Shown: piece after piece, positions 1 through 6,775 of the stretch | Numbering within the stretch: position 1 is the first letter of the stretch | Layout of the letters: each line of letters begins with the position of its first letter | NCBI GenBank assembly: GCA_002825465.1 | Contig: PJER01000037.1 | Coordinates: 1 to 24,367, forward strand | DNA: 24,367 nucleotides | Reading direction: 5' to 3' | From: Candidatus Thorarchaeota archaeon MP8T_1 | GTDB lineage: Archaea; Asgardarchaeota; Thorarchaeia; Thorarchaeales; Thorarchaeaceae | Made by a program: the position numbers and the translations under genes | The notes under the pieces: generated by a model | Databases searched by the model: none | Told to the model about the DNA's origin: nothing | What the model saw: the letters and a program-made list of their open reading frames with translations, nothing else

Positions 1-336
1 ATCTGCAATATATAGTGGTAGTGTTGCTATCCAACCTATCCAGACCGGACTCGCACGAATGAATGGTACAAGTCCAAAGTTCCATCCTGCCCCATAACCC
101 AATACAAAAATGATTAGGAGGATTCCTACGAATTCGCGGAGTGGTTTTAGGTAATCAATGAATAATGTTGAAACGAGAAGTATCACTAAACCAACAACAT
201 GAATCCATGGCCACCAAACTGGTTCACCTGATCCGAGTTCACGCCAAAGGATAATGGCAAGATTGCTTGTTAGTAGGACTGCAGTCCATGCAACAATTAG
301 TAATGATGTTCGATGAGATTCACTAGATTGTTCCAT
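1..336 (-). CDS. Multi-pass membrane protein, C-terminus beyond window edge
   Basis: The frame is open from an ATG at 336-334 to the left edge, giving 112 codons with no stop. A purine-rich Shine-Dalgarno (GAAGAGG) lies about 10 nt upstream on the minus strand. The protein begins MEQSSESHRTSLL and has hydrophobic segments at about residues 11-32, 42-60 and 67-90, with a fourth starting near 98. The arginine/lysine stretch DYLKPLRE sits between segments two and three. This layout resembles the N-terminal part of CPBP-type integral membrane proteins, and the divergent neighbour is a CPBP protein, so a paralogous pair is possible. No catalytic motif falls inside the visible part, so the family is a guess. 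That it is a real membrane protein gene is fairly sure. Confidence 0.6.
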   Translation of the reverse strand, partial: MEQSSESHRTSLLIVAWTAVLLTSNLAIILWRELGSGEPVWWPWIHVVGLVILLVSTLFIDYLKPLREFVGILLIIFVLGYGAGWNFGLVPFIRASPVWIGWIATLPLYIAD

Positions 337-385
337 TTACACAATTCCTCTTCCGAGTCCACAATCCAATAGTCTATGCTTACCT

Positions 386-394
386 GGTATATTT
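386..394 (-). promoter_or_regulatory. TATA-like box for the leftward membrane protein gene
   Basis: Read on the minus strand this is AAATATACC, preceded by a purine run (AAAAGG) that resembles a BRE. It would place the transcription start near 363, leaving a leader of about 27 nt that contains the Shine-Dalgarno of the 336-1 gene. Called from pattern only. Confidence 0.4.
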
Positions 395-452
395 CCTTTT
401 GGTTAGATTTCATTCTGGAAATTGATTATTTCCATTAATATCTAGAACTACA

Positions 453-462
453 TTTATTATAT
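453..462 (+). promoter_or_regulatory. TATA-like box for the CPBP protease gene
   Basis: TTTATTATAT lies centred near 458, predicting a transcription start near 483-487. That is downstream of the TTG at 479 and therefore favours the GTG at 509 as the start of the CPBP gene. Called from pattern only. Confidence 0.4.
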
Positions 463-508
463 CGATTGATGGATTAGATTGAGATTATTTCAGGAGCAAA
501 ATCATCGA

Positions 509-1327
509 GTGAAAGAATTCATTGTACGACATCAACTTGGTCTATTCTTTGCTCTCACTATCCCTGTCGGATGGTTCTGGTGGGTGCAGATGGTCCTTGG
601 TCTTTGGCCTGAAGAATTAATTATTATTCCATCATCACTAGGTGGTGTCTCACCTATTCTCGTGCTATTGATCATTCAAAGATTATCGTCACGAGAAGTT
701 GATATTGATGGGCTTTTCAAGACTGCAAAGGTTGGCTGGATACATCTGCCTTGGCTTGTAATAGCGGCTTTTGCGTTTCCTATATTGGTCACTCTGGGAA
801 ACCTGTTGAGTTTCGTATTTGGATTTGAAAGTTCACTCGTTTTCCTTGCTTCTGGTCCAGATGCCTTAGGCTGGGCATTGATTGCCATCATACCTATCAC
901 TTTTTTCCCGGGGCTCATAACAAGTCCATTATTCGAAGAACCCGGGTGGCGTGCCTTTGCGTTACCAAAGTTCCAAGCTAAATATGGCAGAGAGATTGGT
1001 AGTCTAATCATTGGTTCATATTGGTGGTTATGGCACCAGATGTCGAACATTGCATTTGGACTGTATCCCTCTGTTATTGGGTATCTCTCAATGCTTGGAT
1101 GGTCATTTGGTATCGACTCCATCTTCAACCTCTCAAGACGCAATCTCTTGGTTGCGATGTTTGCTCATGAATCGATGTTCATCGTCTTTACGTATTTATT
1201 TGAATCATCCAATTACTTTGCCTCGATTCTGATGTTGGTAATTCAATGGACCTTTGTTCTCTGTCTGCGTTATGTTGAACACAAACGTGGAATGACCACT
1301 ATTCTAGCAGATGACAAAGAATTGTAG
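509..1327 (+). CDS. CPBP family intramembrane metalloprotease
   Basis: This is a hydrophobic protein of about 272 residues with 7-8 membrane segments. It carries the CPBP (Abi/Rce1-like) signature: EEPGWR at residues 143-148, WHQM with His176 in the second motif, and NLLVAMFAHE with His220 in the third. These Glu and His residues are the predicted metal-binding and catalytic centre in the membrane. Family members cut membrane peptides or prenylated proteins; the substrate here is unknown. The start is uncertain. A TTG at 479 adds ten residues, but the TATA-like box at 453-462 and a GGAG at 493-496 favour the GTG at 509. The gene is divergent from the leftward membrane protein gene, and a winged-helix regulator follows 137 nt downstream on the same strand. 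Confidence 0.85.
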   Translation: MKEFIVRHQLGLFFALTIPVGWFWWVQMVLGLWPEELIIIPSSLGGVSPILVLLIIQRLSSREVDIDGLFKTAKVGWIHLPWLVIAAFAFPILVTLGNLLSFVFGFESSLVFLASGPDALGWALIAIIPITFFPGLITSPLFEEPGWRAFALPKFQAKYGREIGSLIIGSYWWLWHQMSNIAFGLYPSVIGYLSMLGWSFGIDSIFNLSRRNLLVAMFAHESMFIVFTYLFESSNYFASILMLVIQWTFVLCLRYVEHKRGMTTILADDKEL

Positions 1328-1406
1328 TTGAGTAATCAATATCAAAAATTTACAGGCATGTGCGTAAAACTGGCTTCTACTGTCTTTAAAGTAGGCAAAT
1401 TGACAA

Positions 1407-1440
1407 TGTAAAAGGATAAATCAATTTTTTACACTATTTA
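1407..1440 (+). promoter_or_regulatory. Inverted repeat and TATA-like box upstream of regulator gene
   Basis: TGTAAAA at 1407-1413 and TTTTACA at 1427-1433 are perfect 7-bp inverted arms with a 13-nt spacer. The right arm abuts a TATA-like ACTATTTA at 1433-1440, centred about 28 nt before the ATG at 1465. With no Shine-Dalgarno in front of that ATG, the layout suggests leaderless transcription. The repeat may be an operator for the downstream winged-helix protein; autoregulation is inferred from position only. Confidence 0.35.
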
Positions 1441-1464
1441 CTGTTAAGTTGGCGATTCACTATT

Positions 1465-1845
1465 ATGAATGTAAGTAAATCAAATGAACCAAACTCAAAT
1501 CTATCCCTGACTGAGATGTTTTCTCATCTAGGGAGTTCTTGTACAGTCCCACTCATTTTTGCACTGGGGGAAAACTCATACAATTCCGATATCAGTGATT
1601 TGCGAAGAAGCATTAGCTACAGTGATGGAATCCACGTGAGTGACTCAAAGATCTCAAGATGCCTCTCAAACCTCGCACAGATTGGTCTTGTTGAGGGGAA
1701 TGTACATACTAATCCCCATCCGAGGACAGAATATAGTCTGACTTCAATGGGTCAACAATTATACAGACATCTTCTCCAGATTCGTGCTCTAACTGAGCGA
1801 GCTTCCTCCAACGGAGAAGTAGTTGATAACATATCTGCTTGTTAG
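1465..1845 (+). CDS. HxlR-like winged-helix transcriptional regulator
   Basis: This 126-aa protein matches the HxlR pattern in order. A short helix VPLIFALGE (about residues 29-37) is followed by ISDLRRSIS (about 43-51), a recognition-helix region with SDSKISRCLSNLAQIGLVE (about 59-77), and a beta-wing ending in PRTEYSLTSMGQQLYRHL (about 85-102). It therefore probably binds DNA as a dimer. The regulated gene is unknown; the upstream CPBP gene and itself are candidates by proximity. There is no visible Shine-Dalgarno. A TATA-like box about 28 nt upstream suggests a leaderless mRNA. The gene ends 7 nt before a strong terminator-like hairpin, so it is probably transcribed alone or with the CPBP gene. 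The HxlR signal cysteine cannot be assigned with certainty, although Cys27 lies near the expected place. Confidence 0.75.
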   Translation: MNVSKSNEPNSNLSLTEMFSHLGSSCTVPLIFALGENSYNSDISDLRRSISYSDGIHVSDSKISRCLSNLAQIGLVEGNVHTNPHPRTEYSLTSMGQQLYRHLLQIRALTERASSNGEVVDNISAC

Positions 1846-1852
1846 TTTCTTT

Positions 1853-1883
1853 AAAGGGACAGGATTCCTAATCCTGCCCCTTT
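1853..1883 (+). terminator. Strong terminator-like hairpin after the regulator gene
   Basis: A 14-bp stem (1853-1866 with 1870-1883) has a 3-nt loop and a single A-C mismatch. It begins 7 nt after the stop codon at 1843-1845 and is followed by CTTGATTTT. This is shaped like an intrinsic terminator with a broken T-tract, which is unusual for archaea, where termination normally relies on T-runs without a stem. Confidence 0.55.
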
Positions 1884-1942
1884 CTTGATTTTGGGAAGTT
1901 CCGCCTTTCCGCATTATCATACTCGGAAATCTCTGAAAATGT

Positions 1943-1951
1943 CTATATACT
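1943..1951 (+). promoter_or_regulatory. TATA-like box in the gene-free region
   Basis: CTATATACT is the best TATA match between the regulator and the homocysteine operon. It predicts a transcription start near 1970, which would put a leader of about 200 nt before the ATG at 2171 or start a separate small RNA. A weaker TATA-like CCTATACCTT at 2091-2100 could instead serve the operon with a leader of about 45 nt. Confidence 0.35.
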
Positions 1952-1987
1952 AAATTTCCACGAAAGGGTTCGCCAAATGATGTAGAT

Positions 1988-2065
1988 GTGTATACAATAT
2001 CAAGGGAGTTTCGCACTTACGCAGTGCTGACTGAGAGAATCATGTCAATGGCTGCATGTATACAC
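1988..2065 (+). other. Possible structured leader or small RNA in 325-nt gap
   Basis: No convincing protein gene lies in 1846-2170. A 9-bp perfect stem can form between 1988-1996 (GTGTATACA) and 2057-2065 (TGTATACAC). It encloses a 5-bp hairpin GCACT/AGTGC at 2013-2027 and a possible 4-bp TGAC/GTCA stem at 2028-2047. Together these could make a three-way junction, with the CTGAGAG sequence at 2031-2037 in a loop. The strongest TATA-like box in the gap lies about 40 nt upstream. It could be a regulatory leader for the operon at 2171 or an independent RNA. No known riboswitch consensus is complete here, and stems of this size can arise by chance. Confidence 0.25.
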
Positions 2066-2170
2066 CTGCTGGCTGTATTTTGAAGACTACCCTATACCTT
2101 TAGTCCATTCTGCAAATGCCTACTCTCAGATTAGTTGACACATCTTTTTCGTTTGTGAGGAGGTTAGAAA

Positions 2171-3520
2171 ATGACAACTAATGAGAAAACCATTCAGGAA
2201 ATTAATGAGAAGATCAAAGACGGTAGTGTATGCGTGGTCACAGCTGCTCAGATGACGCAGATTGTAGCTGAGATGGGTCCTGAAGAAGCAATGCATGAAG
2301 TCGACGTTGTTACTACTGGCACATTCGGTGCAATGTGTTCATCCGGAGTCTGGATGAACTTCGGACATACAGAACCTCCCATGAAGATGTCTAAGGTCTG
2401 GCTAAATGATGTAGAGGCCTATTCTTCAGTCGCAGCTGTAGATGCCTATCTGGGTGCCACTCAACCCTCTCGAACTCGTGGAATCGAATATGGTGGAGGT
2501 CATGTCATTGAAGACCTCGTACGTGGAGAGACCGTCAATCTACGAGCCGAAGGAACCCCAACTGATTGCTATCCAAATCGTGAGCTCTCAGTTGAGGTGG
2601 GACTGGATGACCTAAATCAGGCAGTCATGTCAAATCCTCGGAATTGCTATGAACGTTATGGCGTTGCAACTAATTCTTCCAAGCGTTCTCTCTATACATA
2701 CATGGGTAAGTTACTTCCGGAATTTGAAAATGCCACATATTCTGGAGCTGGTGAACTCTCTCCAATCGTCAATGATCCACACTATCGAACCATTGGGATT
2801 GGAACACGAATTCTACTTGGTGGGGCTGAGGGATACATAATCGGAAATGGCACTCAACATAGCCCCACCAGCGGTTTTGGAACGCTCATGGTACAAGGTG
2901 ACCTGAAGAAGATGAATCCTGATTTTCTGCGAGGTGCAACAATGAGTGGATATGGACCCACTCTCTATGTAGGTGTTGGAGTTCCAATCCCCATCATCAA
3001 TGTAGATGTTGCCAAAAGCACTGGAATCTCTGATGAGGATATAGTCACTCGTGTTTACGACTATGCTATACCATCAAGAGACCGTCCCTCTCTTGCAACA
3101 GTGAACTATGCTCAATTGAAGTCTGGATTGATTGAAGTCAATGGGAAACAAGTTCGGACATCTCCCCTCTCCAGCTTCAGAGTTGCAAAGGATATTGCTG
3201 AATATCTGAAGAATTTGATTGAGAAAGGAGAATTCTTCCTCAGCTCGGCTGTAACACCTCTCCCATCTGAAGGTCTAGCAAATCCATTGCGACCGAGAGC
3301 GATAACAGAATCCCCTACCATACCGGCAACAGACACTGATCAGTTTATGCACAGGAATCCCGAATTGTGTATTCATTGTGGTTTGTGCGTTCCTTACTGT
3401 GATTCAGGAGTCTTCCAACAGGATGCAGACTGGATAGTGTCAGATGATCCCGATCAATGCTTAGAATGTGGTGAATGTCATGATATCTGTCCCCAGAGGG
3501 CAATCACAATTAGGAGGTGA
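2171..3520 (+). CDS. COG1900 (DUF39) homocysteine synthesis protein fused to ferredoxin
   Basis: This 449-aa protein is likely the L-aspartate semialdehyde sulfurtransferase, which puts sulfur into aspartate semialdehyde to make homocysteine. Residues 1 to about 375 match the DUF39/HcyBio family, with the conserved cysteines Cys56 in [10 protein letters not shown] and Cys133 in GTPTDCYPN. These correspond, as I recall, to the two functional cysteines of Methanosarcina MA1821. The C-terminus is a two-cluster ferredoxin: [11 protein letters not shown] at 400-410 and [11 protein letters not shown] at 430-440. In Methanosarcina the ferredoxin is a separate NIL-domain protein (MA1822); here it is fused and no NIL domain is seen. 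A strong GAGGAGGT at 2157-2164 sets the ATG start. It is the first gene of a four-gene operon with COG2122, ASADH and aspartate kinase. Confidence 0.9.
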   Translation: MTTNEKTIQEINEKIKDGSVCVVTAAQMTQIVAEMGPEEAMHEVDVVTTGTFGAMCSSGVWMNFGHTEPPMKMSKVWLNDVEAYSSVAAVDAYLGATQPSRTRGIEYGGGHVIEDLVRGETVNLRAEGTPTDCYPNRELSVEVGLDDLNQAVMSNPRNCYERYGVATNSSKRSLYTYMGKLLPEFENATYSGAGELSPIVNDPHYRTIGIGTRILLGGAEGYIIGNGTQHSPTSGFGTLMVQGDLKKMNPDFLRGATMSGYGPTLYVGVGVPIPIINVDVAKSTGISDEDIVTRVYDYAIPSRDRPSLATVNYAQLKSGLIEVNGKQVRTSPLSSFRVAKDIAEYLKNLIEKGEFFLSSAVTPLPSEGLANPLRPRAITESPTIPATDTDQFMHRNPELCIHCGLCVPYCDSGVFQQDADWIVSDDPDQCLECGECHDICPQRAITIRR

Positions 3521-3531
3521 GGTGATGCATC

Positions 3532-4260
3532 ATGGAACGACATCAAATCGAAATTGGTGAGACCATTGCTACTGTGATTGTTGATAAGGAATTCATTCCT
3601 CTTATTGAAAAAGCAGTCCTCGAAGCTCGTGAGCATATTCAAAGATACATCTTCAGGCATCCAGAATTTTTCATAAGCCACTATCCTGTCGATGTTGAAC
3701 CGACCGCTCCTGACATCATTCAAAGAATGGCTTCTGCAGGGCAACAAATGGGAGTTGGACCCATGGCTTCAGTAGCGGGGGCAATCGCAGAATATGTGGT
3801 TGATCTGGCTATTTCCGCTGGTGTATCCCACATTATTTTCGATAATGGTGGGGACATTGCAATGTTCCTTGAACATTCGGTCGTCGTAGGTATCTATGCA
3901 GGATCTCGGGGGTTACAGAACCTGGGACTAAAAATTACACAGACTAAGACTAAACTTGGACTCTGTACCTCATCAGCAACAGTGGGCCACTCACTTAGCT
4001 ATGGTGCCACTGATGCCTCAATCATCTACTCTGCGGATGCCACATTAGCAGATGCTGCAGCAACAGCACTTGGTAACGCGGTCACGAGTAATGATGCTAG
4101 ACTAATTGAATCATCACTCAAGAACATAATCCGGGATGGGATTGATGGTGCGATAATCTTCATCGACGAGTCAATCGGGGCATGTGGACAACTGCCACAG
4201 CTTGTTCATGCGAATGTTGATTTTCAGTTGATATCCAAAGGAGGGAACTATTTTGGGTAG
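3532..4260 (+). CDS. COG2122 / UPF0280 ApbE-like protein
   Basis: This 242-aa protein fits UPF0280 closely. It has GVGPMASVAGAIAE at residues 74-87, a FDNGGDIAMF motif at 103-112, LGLCTSSATVGHSLSYGATD at 142-161, and ADATLADAAATALGN at 168-182. The family shares a fold with ApbE flavin transferases. In Methanosarcina a COG2122 protein (MA1715) is genetically required, with the COG1900 and NIL-ferredoxin proteins, for homocysteine synthesis; its exact chemistry is not settled. The location directly after the COG1900-ferredoxin gene, with an 11-nt gap, supports that role. The ATG at 3532 is the only in-frame start after a stop at 3523-3525, and AGGAGGTGAGGTGA lies just upstream. The 3' end overlaps the next gene by 8 nt. 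Confidence 0.88.
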   Translation: MERHQIEIGETIATVIVDKEFIPLIEKAVLEAREHIQRYIFRHPEFFISHYPVDVEPTAPDIIQRMASAGQQMGVGPMASVAGAIAEYVVDLAISAGVSHIIFDNGGDIAMFLEHSVVVGIYAGSRGLQNLGLKITQTKTKLGLCTSSATVGHSLSYGATDASIIYSADATLADAAATALGNAVTSNDARLIESSLKNIIRDGIDGAIIFIDESIGACGQLPQLVHANVDFQLISKGGNYFG

Positions 4261-5308
4261 ACTTCGTGCCTGTGTTCTTGGAGCAACTGGAATAGTTGGT
4301 CAGCATTTCATTCGAATCTTATCAGATCATCCATACTTTGAAGTTGTTGCAGTTACAGGTTCTTCGAGGTCTCTAGGAAAAGAATATACTCAAGCTACTG
4401 ATTGGATTGTATCTAGAGACCTACCTGAATCAGCTGAACAGTTGAAAGTACTTTCAACTACCTCTGATGATATATTGAGAGAGGATGTTGATCTTATCTT
4501 CAGTGCATTACCCAGTAATGTTGCCTCCAATATAGAGGTAGAACTTGCTCAAAATGGTCTTCCAGTTTTCTCTAATGCAGGGGCTCATAGAATGGATGAA
4601 GATGTTCCGATTCTGATTCCAGAGATTAATCCTGACCATTTGGGTCTGATACAGATGCAGCAGTTCGGAGACGGTTTTATTGTCACTAATTCGAATTGTT
4701 CAACATCTGGACTTGTCTTTGGATTAAAACCACTGCAGAAATTTGGCATCAGTTCAGTGACGGTCTCAACATATCAAGCGGTTTCTGGAGCTGGTCGAAT
4801 GGGGGTTTCTTCGATGGATATTCTGGGAAATGTTATTCCTTACATATCCAATGAAGAAGAGAAAATAATTGTAGAAACAAAGAAGATTCTTGGCACAGTT
4901 GATAGTGGTAAGGTGATTCCTGCATCATTCGAAGTGAATGCTAGTTGTGTCCGAGTGCCCGTTCAGGATGGACATCTCGAGAGTGTTGTAATTGAACTCC
5001 ACAATCCTGTTGAGATTCAACAAGTCTGTGAACTCATGAGTTCTTTTGTAGGTGAACCTCAAAGACTTCAATTACCAACTGCACCATCTCGTCCAATTGT
5101 AGTTCTCACTGACCATGACCGCCCTCAACCAAAGAGAGACCTCTCTCTAGCCAATGAGGACCTCGGAATGTCTGTGAAGGTTGGACGTATTCGTAAACAG
5201 GGGAATCGATTGAACATGTTCCTATTGGTTCACAATACCATCCGGGGTGCTGCTGGGGCATCTGTTCTCAATGCTGAGTTTGCTCAGGTTAAGGGGATGA
5301 TCAGATGA
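4253..5308 (+). CDS. asd: Aspartate-semialdehyde dehydrogenase
   Basis: The enzyme reduces L-aspartyl 4-phosphate with NADPH to L-aspartate semialdehyde. At 351 aa it is typical of the archaeal/fungal type. It shows the Rossmann motif VLGATGIVGQ at residues 8-17, the catalytic Cys149 in NSNCSTSG, QAVSGAG in the substrate loop, and the likely catalytic His241 in VPVQDGH. The start is a TTG at 4253 with AAAGGAGGGA 6-7 nt upstream. It overlaps the UPF0280 stop by 8 nt and its own stop overlaps the aspartate kinase start (ATGA), so translation is probably coupled across the operon. Here the product should feed the COG1900 enzyme for homocysteine as well as any lysine or threonine route encoded elsewhere. 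Confidence 0.93.
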   Translation: MGRLRACVLGATGIVGQHFIRILSDHPYFEVVAVTGSSRSLGKEYTQATDWIVSRDLPESAEQLKVLSTTSDDILREDVDLIFSALPSNVASNIEVELAQNGLPVFSNAGAHRMDEDVPILIPEINPDHLGLIQMQQFGDGFIVTNSNCSTSGLVFGLKPLQKFGISSVTVSTYQAVSGAGRMGVSSMDILGNVIPYISNEEEKIIVETKKILGTVDSGKVIPASFEVNASCVRVPVQDGHLESVVIELHNPVEIQQVCELMSSFVGEPQRLQLPTAPSRPIVVLTDHDRPQPKRDLSLANEDLGMSVKVGRIRKQGNRLNMFLLVHNTIRGAAGASVLNAEFAQVKGMIR

Positions 5309-6690
5309 GAGTAGCCAAGTTTGGTGGTGGATGTCTTCGGGAACCTGAAGATTTCATCAATATAGCAAAGATACTCAAGGTAAGAAAACCTGAGTCTACA
5401 GTTCTTGTAGTGTCTGCGCTATTTGGAGTTACAAATCAGCTGTACTCGAGTATAGATTCTGCATTGATGTCAGAAGGAAGCATACCTGAATCAATAGACA
5501 CCATCAGGGCAAGACATCTTGAAGTCATTGAACAGGCAATACGTGACAATTCTACTCGAAATAGAGTTAGACTAATCATCGAGAACCGGTTGAAGAAACT
5601 TGAAAGATTACTCTATGGTATTGCATACATCGGAGAAGTCACTGCCTCGGTCTTTGTCTTGATCCTAAGTCAGGGAGAACGTCTTGCAGTAGATATTCTT
5701 GCTGGAGTATTGCATGACCAAGGGTTGAAAGTTAAGGCACTTGAGTCTGACATCGTTGGTCTTGTGACTGACGGAGTATTTGAGAATGCAACAGTGAATA
5801 TACCTGTAACTAGAACTAATCTTGAGAAGCATATACTTCCGCTGTTAGAAGAAGACATCATACCTGTTGTCACTGGGTTCTTTGGGTGTACTGAATCTGG
5901 ACAGCCGACATCCTTAGGTCGAAATGGATCTGATTACAGTGCTTCGACAATCGCATACTGTCTGAATTTTCCCTCTCTTGATATTTGGAAAGATGTCAAT
6001 GGATTCATGACAACGGATCCCAAGTTCACTAATACTGCAGTTCCTATTACTCACCTATCCTATGATGAGGCTGCAGAGCTGTCTTACTTTGGAGCAAAGA
6101 TCCTCCATCCTAGGACGGTTGAACCAATTCGAGGGTCTAATATTGAGATTAGGATTCGTAATTTTAGAGACCCTACTGGCGTATGTACAAGTATTCTTCC
6201 AGATGGCTTTGCAAAGGAAGATGTCATTAAGAGTGTGACTTGCAATAGTGACATTGCTGTTCTGAAGGTTCGTGGTGCAGGAGTTGGCTATAAGGCTGGT
6301 ATAATTGGTGAGATTGGAAACAGGCTGTCTGGGAAACAGATCAATATCTATTCCGTCATCACATCCCAGACATGTATCAATCTCCTCATTGATGCTAAGG
6401 ATGCAGGAAAAAGTAGAACTGCCCTTGAACCACTTACTGGTGGAGTCATTGAACGAATCGATTTAATCGATGATGTTACTCTCATCGCTGTTGTAGGCGA
6501 AGGTGTGCTTACAACCAAGGGTCTTGCCGCTCGAGTATTTTCAGCTGTTGCAGACTCTGGGGTAAATGTTGAGATGTTCTCAGCTGGTGCATCTGATGTT
6601 GCGTACTACTTCATTGTCAAGCAGAATGATATGGGTGCTGCAATGAGAGCAGTTCATAGATGTTTCTTCGAAGGAGCGATGCAAGGATAA
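5305..6690 (+). CDS. lysC: Aspartate kinase with tandem ACT domains
   Basis: This 461-aa enzyme phosphorylates aspartate, the first step of the aspartate family pathway. Kinase-domain motifs appear in order: SQGERLAV, GRNGSDYSAST, WKDVNGFMTTDP and LSYDEAAELSYFGAKILHPR. The last ~145 residues form two ACT domains (starting near VLKVRGAGVGYKAG and LIAVVGEGVLTTKG), so allosteric feedback by an amino acid such as lysine or threonine is likely. The N-terminal motif reads KFGGGCL in place of the usual KFGGTSV. The Thr-Ser pair is lost, which is unusual but embedded in an otherwise intact kinase. The ATG overlaps the asd stop by 4 nt. It is the last gene of the operon, followed by a hairpin and T-rich tract. 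Confidence 0.93.
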   Translation: MRVAKFGGGCLREPEDFINIAKILKVRKPESTVLVVSALFGVTNQLYSSIDSALMSEGSIPESIDTIRARHLEVIEQAIRDNSTRNRVRLIIENRLKKLERLLYGIAYIGEVTASVFVLILSQGERLAVDILAGVLHDQGLKVKALESDIVGLVTDGVFENATVNIPVTRTNLEKHILPLLEEDIIPVVTGFFGCTESGQPTSLGRNGSDYSASTIAYCLNFPSLDIWKDVNGFMTTDPKFTNTAVPITHLSYDEAAELSYFGAKILHPRTVEPIRGSNIEIRIRNFRDPTGVCTSILPDGFAKEDVIKSVTCNSDIAVLKVRGAGVGYKAGIIGEIGNRLSGKQINIYSVITSQTCINLLIDAKDAGKSRTALEPLTGGVIERIDLIDDVTLIAVVGEGVLTTKGLAARVFSAVADSGVNVEMFSAGASDVAYYFIVKQNDMGAAMRAVHRCFFEGAMQG

Positions 6691-6698
6691 TCATAGTT

Positions 6699-6724
6699 GG
6701 GATGACTACCAAATCATCCCTTTT
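6699..6724 (+). terminator. Terminator-like hairpin ending the homocysteine operon
   Basis: GGGATGA (6699-6705) and TCATCCC (6714-6720) form a perfect 7-bp stem with an 8-nt loop. It is followed at once by TTTT and a T-rich stretch, and starts 8 nt after the aspartate kinase stop. Intrinsic-terminator geometry is clear; its use in an archaeon is inferred. Confidence 0.6.
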
Positions 6725-6775
6725 CACTTTATTCTCAAAGTTTTTCAGGAATCACTATCCTTCAATTCGCTTGCA

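Noticed and set aside
676..1143. 155-aa minus-strand ORF inside the CPBP gene
   Set aside because: It has no domain pattern or promoter and runs opposite a gene with clear protease motifs, so it is a shadow.
1961..1990. tRNA-like T-arm word GGGTTCG at 1966-1972
   Set aside because: There is no matching acceptor stem, D-arm or anticodon arm around it. No tRNA was found in the window.
1789..2016. 75-aa minus-strand ORF across the terminator hairpin
   Set aside because: It spans the hairpin and the AT-rich promoter-like region, has no recognisable family, and would read through the regulator's 3' end.
1988..2110. TPP or SAM-I riboswitch, suggested by CTGAGAG at 2031-2037 and TATCAAGGGAG near 1998-2008
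   Set aside because: The other conserved blocks are missing: no CCTGA/GCGTAGGGA core for TPP and no CTGGCCC/GGCAACC core for SAM-I. Only short words match.
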